DNA of 64,000 bases from Paraconexibacter sp040581415 (GTDB taxonomy: Bacteria > Actinomycetota > Thermoleophilia > Solirubrobacterales > Solirubrobacteraceae). The position numbers were made by a program, and so were the translations under genes. This document shows, one piece after another, positions 9,920 through 18,594 of the stretch (positions are counted from its first letter, which is position 1; every line of letters begins with the position of its first letter). The notes under the pieces were generated by a model. That model made no database searches and was not told the DNA's origin. It saw only the letters and a list, made by a program, of their open reading frames with translations. The stretch is taken from NCBI RefSeq assembly GCF_040581415.1, contig NZ_CP114014.1, forward strand, positions 5,518,001 through 5,582,000, given 5' to 3'.

Positions 9920-9955
9920 CCTGAAGCGAGCCCCCCCCCCCGGGCGAGCTTCAGG
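9920..9955. terminator. Second hairpin, overlapping the MaoC gene stop
   Basis: An 8-bp stem (CCTGAAGC with GCTTCAGG) encloses a run of 11 cytosines at 9931-9941. The right arm covers the minus-strand stop codon at 9951-9953. It is probably a terminator for one or both convergent genes. Confidence 0.45.
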
Positions 9956-10409
9956 CAGCGCCGTACACGCGGACCAGCGCCTCGGCGACGCAGACCGGCT
10001 TGCTGCCGCCCTCGATCTCGAAGGTCTGCGTGATGCGGGCCTGGACGCCGCCGGGGACCTCGGCCACGTCGGCGAGCGTCGCCGTCATCCGCAGCTTGGA
10101 GTCGACCGGCACCGGCGACGGGAAGCGGACCTTCTCGTAGCCGTAGTTCAGCGCGAAGGCGACGTTGTCGATCGTGAAGATCTCGAACTGGAACACGGGG
10201 CCGAGCGAGAGCGTCAGCAGGCCGTGGGCGATCGTCCCCCCGAACGGCGTCTCCTTCGCCTTCTCCGGGTCGACGTGGATGAACTGGTGGTCGCCGGTCG
10301 CGTCGGCGAATGCGTCGATCGTCGCCTGGTCGATGGTCTTCCACTCGGAGACGCCGAGCTCCTCGCCCGTGCGCGCCTTGAGGTCGTCGATGCCGTTGAT
10401 GGTGAGCAT
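9951..10409 (-). CDS. MaoC-like (R)-hydratase / dehydratase
   Basis: A 152-residue hot-dog-fold protein, the normal size for a single MaoC domain. The hydratase signature is clear: DATGDHQFIHVDPEKA with the catalytic Asp and His, then FGGTIAHGLLTLSL. The family hydrates trans-2-enoyl-CoA to 3-hydroxyacyl-CoA, or supplies related dehydratase activity, in the cytosol. This member most resembles the NodN/MaoC group whose substrates are often unknown. The start ATG has a TAGGAT hexamer 7 bases upstream, so the mRNA is probably leaderless. It is followed on the same strand by no close partner; the ABC1 kinase gene lies upstream. Confidence 0.85.
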   Translation of the reverse strand: MLTINGIDDLKARTGEELGVSEWKTIDQATIDAFADATGDHQFIHVDPEKAKETPFGGTIAHGLLTLSLGPVFQFEIFTIDNVAFALNYGYEKVRFPSPVPVDSKLRMTATLADVAEVPGGVQARITQTFEIEGGSKPVCVAEALVRVYGAA

Positions 10410-10416
10410 GCCGCCG

Positions 10417-10422
10417 ATCCTA
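10417..10422 (-). promoter_or_regulatory. -10 element (TAGGAT) of the MaoC-like gene
   Basis: TAGGAT on the minus strand is separated by 7 bases from ATG 10409, a leaderless arrangement. Confidence 0.5.
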
Positions 10423-10445
10423 TGCGGCAGCGGCCCGGCCGCGGA

Positions 10446-11846
10446 CTACGCGGCGGCGGGCGCGGGGGCGCGCGGCTGGCCCAGCCATTCGGCCTCGGCG
10501 CGCCCGAGCTCGGTCGTCGCCTCCCCGGACTCGAGCAGCGACTCGCTCATCAGCGCGTTCCAGTCGGCCGCGGCGCGCAGCTCGCCGAGGACCGCGAACA
10601 GCAGGCCCTCCATCCGGCGGATCAGCAGTGCCTCGGGCGGGACGGTCTGCCGGCGCATCGCCTCGAAGTACGGCGAGCGCGGCGAGCCGGCGATCTCCAT
10701 GACCTCGCGGACGACGTCCGGCGTGATTCGCAGGACGCCTGGCGTGAGGTACCACGACCCCGCGCCGCGCAGCTGCTCGTACGTCGCGTCCACGTCGAAG
10801 GACTCCGGGTCGGGCAGGTAGCCGAGCTTCCCGAGCTGGCGGTGGACGGCGACGGCGTCCTCGTTCAGCAGCGCGCGACCGATGTCGCGCTCGCCCTCGA
10901 GGTAGAGCTCGGGGACCTTGCGCATCAGCCCGAAGTCGAGGAAGCAGATCTTCCCGTCCGGGGTGAAGATGACGTTGCCCGGATGCGGATCGCCGCAGGC
11001 CAGGTGCTCGCGGTTCAGCAGGCCGAAGTAGAAGCGGTAGAGGATCTCGCCGTAGCGGTCGCGCTCGGCGTCCGGCAGGCCGGCGATCTCACCGAAGCCG
11101 ACGCCTGCCACGTACTCGCTGACGAGCACCCGGCGCGTCGACAGGGACGTGTCGACCGCGGGGACAGTGACGAACGGGTGGCCGCGGAAGGCGCGGGCGA
11201 CGGTCCGCTGGTGCTGGGCCTCGATCTCGTAGTCGAGCTCCTCGCCGATGCGGTCCTTGAGCTCGCCGGCGATCGCCTTCACGTCGAGGCCGGGGGCCAG
11301 GCGCTTGACGAGCGGGAACAGCATGTTGGCGTTGCGCAGGTCGGTCTCGACCGCCTCGGCGACCCCTGGGTACTGGACCTTTACGGCGACCTCGCGGCCG
11401 TCGTGGGTGGTCGCGCGGTAGACCTGCCCGATCGACGCGGCGGCGATCGGCGTCTCGTCGAAGGTCGCGAAGACCGTCGACACCGACCCGCCGAGGTCGG
11501 ACTCGAGGACCTTGCGCATCTTGGGGAAGTCGACCTTCGGCGCGTCGTCGCGCAGCTGCGCGAGCTTCTGCTTGAACGCGTCCCGCTCACCCTCGGGGAC
11601 GAGCTCGAAGTCGATCGTCGAGAGGACCTGGCCGATCTTCATGGCCGCGCCCTTCATCTGCCCGAGCTGGGCGACGATCTCGTTCGCGGTGTCCATCGCC
11701 CGCTCGCCCATCTTCTCGTCGGCCTTGTCGTCCGTCCGGAAGCGGTTGGCGGTCTGCGTGCCGACCCAGCGCGCGCTCTGCCCGGCGACGAGGCCGCCGA
11801 ACTTCGCGGTGCGGCCGATGCGGGAGGTGGGGATCTTGGGGCTCAT
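10446..11846 (-). CDS. ABC1/UbiB-family atypical protein kinase
   Basis: A 466-residue protein of the UbiB/ABC1/ADCK family. Family hallmarks are present: the KxGQ motif (GAAMKIGQVLS), the Ala-rich loop AAASIGQVYRA, a VAVKVQYPG lysine, the catalytic-loop stretch CGDPHPGN and the metal-binding LDFGLMRKV (DFG). These proteins support isoprenoid-quinone or other lipid metabolism and have ATPase rather than clear protein-kinase activity; the partner here is unknown. Start ATG 11846 gives the typical N-terminus; the frame is open to 11942 but those residues overlap the promoter region shared with the divergent nuclease gene. The last residues are Ala/Pro-rich. Confidence 0.85.
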   Translation of the reverse strand: MSPKIPTSRIGRTAKFGGLVAGQSARWVGTQTANRFRTDDKADEKMGERAMDTANEIVAQLGQMKGAAMKIGQVLSTIDFELVPEGERDAFKQKLAQLRDDAPKVDFPKMRKVLESDLGGSVSTVFATFDETPIAAASIGQVYRATTHDGREVAVKVQYPGVAEAVETDLRNANMLFPLVKRLAPGLDVKAIAGELKDRIGEELDYEIEAQHQRTVARAFRGHPFVTVPAVDTSLSTRRVLVSEYVAGVGFGEIAGLPDAERDRYGEILYRFYFGLLNREHLACGDPHPGNVIFTPDGKICFLDFGLMRKVPELYLEGERDIGRALLNEDAVAVHRQLGKLGYLPDPESFDVDATYEQLRGAGSWYLTPGVLRITPDVVREVMEIAGSPRSPYFEAMRRQTVPPEALLIRRMEGLLFAVLGELRAAADWNALMSESLLESGEATTELGRAEAEWLGQPRAPAPAAA

Positions 11847-11898
11847 GGCTCTCGATGGATACGTGCGACGGGCCGTCCAGGATGGCAAAGTGCCCAGA

Positions 11899-12795
11899 AT
11901 GTCCGAGAAGGCCGATCCCGCTCCGCTGCTCGTCGTCGACACCCCGTCGCTGCTGTACCGCGCCTACTTCGCGCTGCCGTCGTCGATCAAGGGCGCCGAG
12001 GGGCGGCCGGTCAACGGGCTGCTGGGCTGCGCGAACCTGATCCTGCAGGTGATCGAGAACCACGCGCCGCGGGCGGTCGCGTTCTGCAACGGGGCCGAGG
12101 CCGCGCACTACCGGACGGCCGCCTACCCCGGGTACCACGGCGACCGCGACGAGATGCCGGAGAAGCTCGTCTGGCAGTGGGAGCAGGCGCCGGCGTTCTA
12201 CGAGTCCTTCGGCTGGACGCACCACACCACGCCCGACCTGGAGGCGGACGACCTACTGGGTGCGTTCGCGGAGGTCGAGAGCGCGGCGGGCGGCCGGACG
12301 CTGCTCTTCACCGGGGACCGGGACATGTTCCAGTGCGTGGACGAGGACGTCGTCGTCCTGTTCCCCGGCGGGGCGAAGGCCGGGCCGGCCTGGGTGGACG
12401 TCGCCGAGGTGCGGAAGCGGTACGGGATCGAACCGGCCCAGGTGCCCGACTTCATCGCGCTGCGCGGGGACCCGTCCGACGGCCTGCCCGGCGCGAAGGG
12501 CGTCGGCGAGAAAGGCGCCGCCGCCCTGCTGACCGAGCACGGCGACCTCGAGACGCTGATCGACCTCGCACAGCGCGACGCCGCGGTCGACTCGAAGAGC
12601 CTCAAGCCGCGGGTCCGGACGGCGCTGCGCGAACAGGCGGACGAGCTGCGGGCGTTCCGCCACATCGCGACCCTGCAGCCGGTCGACGTGACGCGCCCGG
12701 CCGACGCGCCCACGCGGTACGCCGACGCTGCCCGGGCTGCCCAGGAGCTGGGCATGGGCGCGCTGGCCAAGCGCCTGGAGGGCCTCGCCGGCTGA
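11899..12795 (+). CDS. Stand-alone 5'-3' exonuclease (FEN1/Pol I 5'-nuclease type)
   Basis: A 298-residue nuclease equal to the N-terminal domain of DNA polymerase I, without polymerase domains. The metal-binding acidic residues are visible in LLVVDTPSLLYRAYFALP, EADDLLGAF and FTGDRDMFQCVDE, followed by the helix-hairpin-helix region LRGDPSDGLPGAKGVGEKGA, which binds duplex DNA. The family removes 5' flaps and RNA primers during replication and repair. ATG 11899 gives the usual N-terminus a few residues before the first Asp. It is divergent from the ABC1 kinase gene; the 52-bp gap must hold both promoters. Confidence 0.9.
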   Translation: MSEKADPAPLLVVDTPSLLYRAYFALPSSIKGAEGRPVNGLLGCANLILQVIENHAPRAVAFCNGAEAAHYRTAAYPGYHGDRDEMPEKLVWQWEQAPAFYESFGWTHHTTPDLEADDLLGAFAEVESAAGGRTLLFTGDRDMFQCVDEDVVVLFPGGAKAGPAWVDVAEVRKRYGIEPAQVPDFIALRGDPSDGLPGAKGVGEKGAAALLTEHGDLETLIDLAQRDAAVDSKSLKPRVRTALREQADELRAFRHIATLQPVDVTRPADAPTRYADAARAAQELGMGALAKRLEGLAG

Positions 12796-12890
12796 GCAGG
12801 ACCCCCGGGACGGCATCCCCCCGCGGGCTCTGCCGACGCGCCCGATCGTCGCCGCCCGGCGGCGAGTGCGTCATCATTGACGCCTCGCCC

Positions 12891-14984
12891 GTGCACCGCC
12901 GTTCCCTCGCGACGTCACTGGCGGCCTTCCTGGCCGTCCTCTGCCTGCTCCAACCCGCGTCCAGCGCGGCGGAGGACGTCGGCGTGCCCGCGCCCTTCCC
13001 GCTCACCGCGGGCTGGCAGAAGTTCGAGGACCGCGGGAACGTCGGCGTCGGCCTCGGCCTGTACACGCCCGACAACAAGGCGGCGTGGAAGCCGGCCGTG
13101 GTCCCGTCCGTCTTCTCCGGCCAGACGCCGGAGTCGAGCTTCCGCGGCACGGTCGGCTGGTACCGGGCGACGTTCAAGGCCCCGGAGAAGACCCCCGGGT
13201 TCACCTACGACATCCACTTCGAGCAGGTCCGCCGGGTCGCCCAGGTCTGGCTGAACGGCGTCAGGCTCGGCCGCCACGAGGATCCGTACGTCCCGTTCGA
13301 CCTGCAGGTCGGCAACGCGCTCAAGCCGGGCCAGCGGAACGTCCTGGTGGTCCGCGTGGACAACCGCAAGGACGGGGCGATCCGCGAGGGCTGGTGGAAC
13401 TGGGGCGGCATCACGCGCCCGGTCACGCTCGTCCCGCGCGCGGCCCTGGTCCTGCAGACACCGGGCGTGCTCAGCGTCGTCGACTGCCCGCCCGGCGGGG
13501 CCACCGACGGCGCGCCATGCACGGCGAAGGTGCGCTTCGACGGCGTCCTGGTGAACCGCGGCGACAGCACGATCGAGAACCCGCAGGTCCGCCTCGACCT
13601 CGGGGCGGGCGGCGCGGTGACGCAGACGATCCCGTCCCGGCCGCTGGCCCCCGGCGAGTCCACCCACCTGGCGAGCGAGGTCGCGGTCCCGGACCCGCAG
13701 CTGTGGTCGCCCGAGAAGCCGACGCTCTACGACGTGACGCTGACGACGTCCGCCGGGGACCGCATGCAGCAGGTCGACACGTGGAAGACGGGGCTGCGTG
13801 AGGTCAAGGTCCGGAACGGGATGCTGACCCTCAACGGGCGCCAGCTGACCCTGCGCGGCGCGTCGATCCAGGAGGACGTGCCAGGCCGCGGGCCGGCGCT
13901 GAAGGACGAGGACATCGCCGGCATCGTGCGCGACCTGAAGGCCGTCCGCGCGAACGTCACCCGCGCCCACTACCTGCTGCACCCGAAGCTGCTCGACGCG
14001 CTCGACGCGGCCGGGATCATGGTGTGGAGCCAGGCGCCGGTCTACCACCGCGACGTGCGGCTGAAGCACCCCGAGCAGCGCGAGACCGCGCTCGCGTCGG
14101 TCCGCGGGACGATCCTGAGCGCCCGTAACCACCCGTCGGTCATCACCCACTCGGTGGCGAACGAGCTCAGCCCGACGCCCGACACCGTGCCGGGAACGCG
14201 GGCCTTCCTGGCCGCCGCCCGCACCCTGGCGAGCGAGCTCGACCCGACCCTGCCGCCCAGCGTCGACATGCTGAGCTACCCGGGTTACGCGCGCCAGGCG
14301 GCGTACGCGCAGTACCCGCTGCTGGGCATCAACTCGTACTTCGGCTGGTATCAGGGCAAGAAGGACCACTCGGTGGCGAACCTCGCGGACTTCGGCCCGT
14401 TCCTGGACCGCCTCCGCCGGCAGTATCCGACGCAGGGCCTGCAGGTGACCGAGTTCGGCGCCGAGTCCACGTACTCCGGCCCGGTCACCGAGAAGGAGAC
14501 GTACGCCTTCCAGACCCAGTACCTGAAGGACGTCCTGGCGATCATCGACGCGCGGCCGTTCATCGGTGGCGCGATCTACTGGACCCTGCGCGAGTTCGCG
14601 GTCAAGCCGAACTGGGTCGGCGGCCACGAACGCCCGGGGGTCAAGCGCGACTCGATTCACCGCAAGGGCCTGATCACCTACGCGGGGCGCAAGAAGCCGG
14701 CGTGGCAGGTGGCGGCGGACGACTTCGGCCAGACGCCCCTCTACCGGACCGTCAGCCCGGCGGCCGCGGCAGGCGTCCCCGAGGCGAAGGGCGGCGGCGG
14801 CTCGGTGCTGGCGATCATTATCGCGGTCGGCGTGATCGGCCTGCTCGCGGTCGACGGCTGGGCGATCGCGGGCATCTGGCGCCGCGACGGGCGCCTGCGC
14901 CGGACCGAGCAGCGGCGTCGCGCCGGCAAGGGCAAGGGCAAGGGCGGGGACGGCATCGAGCCGGCCGGCGCCCGCGCGCTGTGA
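12891..14984 (+). CDS. Membrane-anchored glycoside hydrolase family 2 enzyme
   Basis: A GH2 protein of 697 residues from GTG 12891, the first usable start before the signal peptide (ends near ASSAAED, about residue 27). Domains are sugar-binding (about 35-185), Ig-like (about 190-300) and TIM barrel (about 300-615). Glu425 in SVANE is the acid/base and Glu521 in VTEFGAE the nucleophile. A Gly-rich linker precedes one transmembrane helix (about 639-663) and a basic cytoplasmic tail with GKGKGKGG, so the enzyme should be held on the outer face of the membrane. It is a paralogue of 4528-6414. The stop overlaps a GTG of the next gene, suggesting translational coupling. Confidence 0.9.
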   Translation: MHRRSLATSLAAFLAVLCLLQPASSAAEDVGVPAPFPLTAGWQKFEDRGNVGVGLGLYTPDNKAAWKPAVVPSVFSGQTPESSFRGTVGWYRATFKAPEKTPGFTYDIHFEQVRRVAQVWLNGVRLGRHEDPYVPFDLQVGNALKPGQRNVLVVRVDNRKDGAIREGWWNWGGITRPVTLVPRAALVLQTPGVLSVVDCPPGGATDGAPCTAKVRFDGVLVNRGDSTIENPQVRLDLGAGGAVTQTIPSRPLAPGESTHLASEVAVPDPQLWSPEKPTLYDVTLTTSAGDRMQQVDTWKTGLREVKVRNGMLTLNGRQLTLRGASIQEDVPGRGPALKDEDIAGIVRDLKAVRANVTRAHYLLHPKLLDALDAAGIMVWSQAPVYHRDVRLKHPEQRETALASVRGTILSARNHPSVITHSVANELSPTPDTVPGTRAFLAAARTLASELDPTLPPSVDMLSYPGYARQAAYAQYPLLGINSYFGWYQGKKDHSVANLADFGPFLDRLRRQYPTQGLQVTEFGAESTYSGPVTEKETYAFQTQYLKDVLAIIDARPFIGGAIYWTLREFAVKPNWVGGHERPGVKRDSIHRKGLITYAGRKKPAWQVAADDFGQTPLYRTVSPAAAAGVPEAKGGGGSVLAIIIAVGVIGLLAVDGWAIAGIWRRDGRLRRTEQRRRAGKGKGKGGDGIEPAGARAL

Positions 14985-14989
14985 CCACG

Positions 14990-16588
14990 ATGGACGGGCG
15001 GGGCAGCGGATTCGACGCGGACGCGACCGGCGGCGGGGCGCAGGCCGGCGGCGGGGCGCAGGCCGGCGGCGGGGCGCAGGCCGGCGGCGACGACGTGGTC
15101 GGCCCGGCCGGGGTCGACCCCGCGCGCCTGGAGGCGTGCCTCGCGGTAATCGCCGAGCTCGACGACCTGCCGGTCGACCACCCGGACGCGGTCGCCGTGC
15201 GGCTGGCGACCGCGCGCCTGTTCAAGACCGTCAAGGAGCGGCGGCGGGCCGAGCGGCGGGCCGCGATCCAGGCCGCCGACCGTGCGGTCCTCGCGGCGAC
15301 GGCCACCGCGGCGCCGGGCCGCATCGACGACGAGACGCTCGGCATACCGCTCGTGAGCGCCGCGGCCGGGGCGACCGCCGGCACGCTGATCAAGGCCCGC
15401 CCGTGCTACGTCTGCAAGACCTCCTACACCGAGGTCGACGCCTTCTACCACCAGCTCTGCCCGACCTGCGCCGCGCACCACCATGAGCGCCGGCACGTGA
15501 GCGTGGACCTGCGCGGCCGGCGGGCGCTGCTCACCGGCGGGCGCGCGAAGATCGGCATGTACATCGCGCTGCGCCTGCTGCGCGACGGCGCGCACACGAC
15601 GATCACGACGCGCTTCCCGCAGGACGCCGCGCGGCGATTCGCGTCGATGGACGACAGCGCGGACTGGCTGCACCGCCTGCGGATCGTCGGTATCGACCTG
15701 CGCGACCCAGCGCAGGTGATCGCGCTGGCGGACACGGTCGCCGACGCGGGGCCGCTGGACATCCTGATCAACAACGCGGCGCAGACGGTGCGGCGGACGG
15801 CGGACGCCTACTCGCTGCTGTCGGCGGCGGAGTCCGAGCCTCACCCCGCGGGATTGCCCCGTCCCGACGTCGTCGTCCTCGGCGCGACGCGGACCGAGCA
15901 CCCGGCGTCCCTTCCCGCGACGTTGACGGCCGCCGACCGGTCGGGCCCGTCTGCCGCTGCCCTGGCCACGCACGACGGGCCCGCGGCCGTCGACGTCACC
16001 GCGCTCGCCCTGACCGCGCGCTCGGCCGCCCTCGGGGCCGGACTGGACGCGTCCACGCTGGGCGTGGCGATCGATGCCGGCGGCCTGGTCCCGGACGAGG
16101 TCCACATCAACAGCTGGACGCAGCGTGTCGAGGAGGTCGACCCCGTCGAGCTGCTCGAGGTCCAGCTCTGCAACATGACCGCGCCGTTCATCCTCGTCAG
16201 CCGCCTGCGGCCGGCCATGGCAGCGTCCACCGCGCGACGGACCTACGTCGTGAACGTGTCCGCCATGGAGGGCCAGTTCGGCCGCGGGTACAAGGGTCCC
16301 GGGCACCCCCACACGAACATGGCCAAGGCCGCGCTGAACATGCTGACCCGCACGAGCGCGCACGAGATGCTGCAGACCGACGGCATCCTCATGACCAGCG
16401 TCGACACGGGCTGGATCACGGACGAGCGGCCGCACACCACCAAGGTCCGGCTGGCCGACGAGGGCTTCCACGCCCCGCTCGACCTGGTCGACGGCGCGGC
16501 GCGGGTCTATGACCCGATCGTCCGCGGCGAGGCGGGCGAGGACCTGTTCGGCGTCTTCCTCAAGGACTTCAAGACCTGCGCCTGGTAG
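14990..16588 (+). CDS. SDR-like oxidoreductase with N-terminal Cys4 site and split fold
   Basis: 532 residues from ATG 14990; an in-frame GTG at 14981 overlaps the previous stop. The order is: three Gly-Gly-Gly-Ala-Gln-Ala repeats (about 14-31); a helical segment; a likely zinc site with Cys139, Cys142, Cys157 and Cys160; then a Rossmann dinucleotide-binding region with TGGRAKIG (182-189) and NNAA (261-264). About 150 residues of insert separate NNAA from the second half of the fold, which starts near NVSAMEG (422-428). Where SDR enzymes have YxxxK, this protein has Thr442-NMA-Lys446, so the usual catalytic Tyr is missing. It is probably NAD(P)-binding; the reaction is unknown. Confidence 0.75.
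   Translation: MDGRGSGFDADATGGGAQAGGGAQAGGGAQAGGDDVVGPAGVDPARLEACLAVIAELDDLPVDHPDAVAVRLATARLFKTVKERRRAERRAAIQAADRAVLAATATAAPGRIDDETLGIPLVSAAAGATAGTLIKARPCYVCKTSYTEVDAFYHQLCPTCAAHHHERRHVSVDLRGRRALLTGGRAKIGMYIALRLLRDGAHTTITTRFPQDAARRFASMDDSADWLHRLRIVGIDLRDPAQVIALADTVADAGPLDILINNAAQTVRRTADAYSLLSAAESEPHPAGLPRPDVVVLGATRTEHPASLPATLTAADRSGPSAAALATHDGPAAVDVTALALTARSAALGAGLDASTLGVAIDAGGLVPDEVHINSWTQRVEEVDPVELLEVQLCNMTAPFILVSRLRPAMAASTARRTYVVNVSAMEGQFGRGYKGPGHPHTNMAKAALNMLTRTSAHEMLQTDGILMTSVDTGWITDERPHTTKVRLADEGFHAPLDLVDGAARVYDPIVRGEAGEDLFGVFLKDFKTCAW
15029..15082 (+). repeat. 18-bp tandem repeat, three perfect copies, in coding sequence
   Basis: Three exact copies of an 18-bp unit rich in GGCGG run end to end at 15029-15046, 15047-15064 and 15065-15082. 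They encode the Gly/Ala/Gln N-terminus of the SDR-like protein and are prone to slippage in steps of six residues. Confidence 0.9.
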
Positions 16589-16615
16589 TCACGCAGCCGG
16601 CCGCGCACCCGCCGA

Positions 16616-16655
16616 GTGATAGCTGACGCACGCACGGGTGTGCGCCAGCTGTCAC
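16616..16655. terminator. Hairpin between convergent SDR-like and TerD-vWA genes
   Basis: A 10-bp stem (GTGATAGCTG with CAGCTGTCAC, one G-U pair) is continued by a further inner CGCAC/GTGCG stem. It is placed between two converging genes and can serve both strands. Confidence 0.5.
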
Positions 16656-16667
16656 CCGGTGCGTCGT

Positions 16668-17927
16668 TCAGCCCACGATGCCCTTCGAGCGGGCCGCCTG
16701 CAGCCACTGCGGGAACTCGCTCATCATCAGCTCGAAGAACTCGTTGTCGCTGATCGACTTCGGGTCGCGGACAGCGAAGAAGCCGGCGTTGTCGACCTCC
16801 CGCCCGGAGAGGTCGTCGAGCTTCTGCAGGTACGGGAACGAGTTGGCCTCGCCCACGGCGATGAACTGGACGAACGCGGGCAGGCCCGCGAGCTCCTTGA
16901 TGATGCGGTCGGTCGGGCCCTTGTCGGAGTTGCCGCCATCGGTGATGAACGCGATGAAGGTCGGCGTGCGGTCGCCGCGGCGCAGCGTCTTGGCGATCGC
17001 CTGCAGCGGCGGGGCGTAGCACGTGCCGCCCCACTTCTTCTCGACCGAGTTCGCCCAGCCGGCGAAGTTGCCCAGGGTGACCGGCGCCGCCTCGTAGGAC
17101 TTGGTCGCGAACAGGTGCGTCGGGATCTCGCCGTCGTCGTCGAACAGCAGCCCGGCCGCGAAGACGCGGTCGCACAGCGCCTGGTAGGCCCCGTTGGAGA
17201 ACAGCGGCTTGGCCGAGTAGCTGACGTCCAGCACCAGGATCACCGCCGCGCGCTCGTCGAGCATCCCGCGCTTCTCGAGGCTGACGGCGGCGGACGCGAT
17301 CTTCTTCGACAGGTCCACGCCGCCGCTACCCGACGCCTCGGCCTTCTTGGTGAGGTCGATGACGCGCTGCTTGGAGAGGCTGATCGCGGGCGTGGCGGCC
17401 GCGGGCGGCGCCGCCGGCGTGGGAGTGGGCGCCGGGGCCGGGTCGTCCGCGACCTCGATGCCGTGGACCGACAGCAGCTTCGCCATGCCCTCGGCGTAGC
17501 CGTCGCCCAGCGCGCGGACCTTCCACGCGTTATTGCGCTTGTAGAGCTCGACGCACTGCACGGCCTGCGCGCTGGTCTCCGGGCAGGTGAACTCGACGTC
17601 GGCGACCGTGGTCGTGATGGTGGAGCCGAAGCTGCCCCGCGGCGTGTCGGTCATCGTCGCGACGACGATCCGCTCGATCTTCGCCGGCAGGGCACGGACG
17701 TCGATCGTGACCTGGTCGCCCGCGCTGTCGTCCGTCGTCAGCTTGACGGAGCCCCCGCCGGCGACGGGGTTCGAGAAGAGGACGACCCCGTCGTCACCGT
17801 CGGCCTTGCCGCCGGCGTCGAGCAGCAGGGCGATCAGGTCCATGTGACCGGCGCCGTACTTCGCGCGGACGGTGTAGGTGGGCGCGTCGGGGAGCGGTGC
17901 GTTCGCACCGGCGGAGAGCGAGGTCAT
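16668..17927 (-). CDS. TerD domain plus von Willebrand A (TerF-like) fusion protein
   Basis: The protein has 419 residues. Residues ~1-165 are a TerD/stress-protein domain, with DLIALLLDAGGKADGDDGVVLFSNP, the calcium-binding signature region, and a later TFTCPE-like strand. A Pro/Ala linker (about 165-185) leads to a vWA domain of TerF type with VILVLDVSYSA in place of a perfect DxSxS site and FITDGGNSDKG. Such proteins belong to the Ter system, linked to tellurite, phage or stress response and to calcium-dependent surface signalling. Other ter genes (terB, terC, terZ) are not in this window, so it stands alone. The terminal ~200 residues match the family to the end; no truncation is seen. 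Confidence 0.85.
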   Translation of the reverse strand: MTSLSAGANAPLPDAPTYTVRAKYGAGHMDLIALLLDAGGKADGDDGVVLFSNPVAGGGSVKLTTDDSAGDQVTIDVRALPAKIERIVVATMTDTPRGSFGSTITTTVADVEFTCPETSAQAVQCVELYKRNNAWKVRALGDGYAEGMAKLLSVHGIEVADDPAPAPTPTPAAPPAAATPAISLSKQRVIDLTKKAEASGSGGVDLSKKIASAAVSLEKRGMLDERAAVILVLDVSYSAKPLFSNGAYQALCDRVFAAGLLFDDDGEIPTHLFATKSYEAAPVTLGNFAGWANSVEKKWGGTCYAPPLQAIAKTLRRGDRTPTFIAFITDGGNSDKGPTDRIIKELAGLPAFVQFIAVGEANSFPYLQKLDDLSGREVDNAGFFAVRDPKSISDNEFFELMMSEFPQWLQAARSKGIVG

Positions 17928-17993
17928 CTGGGCATCTCATGGGGTCGGACGGCGGAGGCGGTTCGAGCGTACCTCGTCACCGTTCACGAGCCG

Positions 17994-18470
17994 TCACTTG
18001 CCCGTCTTCTTGAAGCGGTCGATCGTGTAGTAGCTCTCCTCGTCCGCGATCCGGAAGTCGCGGTCGATGGTGATCGTCGAGGGGACGCCGTAGCGGCCGT
18101 ACTTCACGCCGATCGTGGCGACCTTCCCGTCGATCGCGCCCTGGATCGTCCTGAACATCCGCGGCACCGACGCGACGGGCCCGAGGTTCTGGGGCGGCTT
18201 GACCGGGAACGTGTTCCTGACCTTGATCGTCCGCGGCCTGCGGTACGTCTCGGGGCAGAAGCACGAGATGGCAGCCCGCAGCTGGTAGTTGCGGATCTTC
18301 GCCTGCTTCCACTTCCGCTTCGCCGCGTCCAGCTGCTTCTGCGCCGTGCCGTCGGTGATGTTCGGGTCGGTCGCGGGCGGCTGCGCCTCCTGGGCGGTGA
18401 CGGGCCCGGCGAGCGCGAACGTGGCCATGAGCGTCAGGACAGCGGCTGAGAGACGGCGGGCGACGGGCAT
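17994..18470 (-). CDS. Small secreted protein, DUF6174-like
   Basis: 158 residues with a signal peptide (MPVARRLSAAVLTLMATFALAGPVTAQ). The mature part has a helix (QLDAAKRKWKQAKIRNYQL), a pair of close cysteines in SCFCPE, and beta strands around GKVATIGVKYGRYGVPSTITID. This layout matches the DUF6174 family of exported proteins of unknown function; I base this on the YQLRxxxSCFCPE pattern from memory. The ATG follows a TACGCT hexamer by 7 bases (leaderless type). No catalytic residues are evident. Confidence 0.7.
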   Translation of the reverse strand: MPVARRLSAAVLTLMATFALAGPVTAQEAQPPATDPNITDGTAQKQLDAAKRKWKQAKIRNYQLRAAISCFCPETYRRPRTIKVRNTFPVKPPQNLGPVASVPRMFRTIQGAIDGKVATIGVKYGRYGVPSTITIDRDFRIADEESYYTIDRFKKTGK

Positions 18471-18477
18471 GGCCGCG

Positions 18478-18483
18478 AGCGTA
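18478..18483 (-). promoter_or_regulatory. -10 element (TACGCT) of the DUF6174-like gene
   Basis: TACGCT on the minus strand lies 7 bases before ATG 18470, fitting a leaderless mRNA. Confidence 0.45.
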
Positions 18484-18594
18484 CCCGCGGCCTGCGCAGC
18501 CCGCCTAGTGTCAACCCGGTCTCCCGCAACGGCACGCTGCTGGTTTGGGTGCGTTGTGGGGGTGTGGTGCCGGGGGCGCCGCGCGGAAGGTCTG

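Noticed and set aside
15029..15082. Mobile or CRISPR-type repeat
   Set aside because: Three adjacent copies inside a reading frame without spacers; simple slippage repeat.
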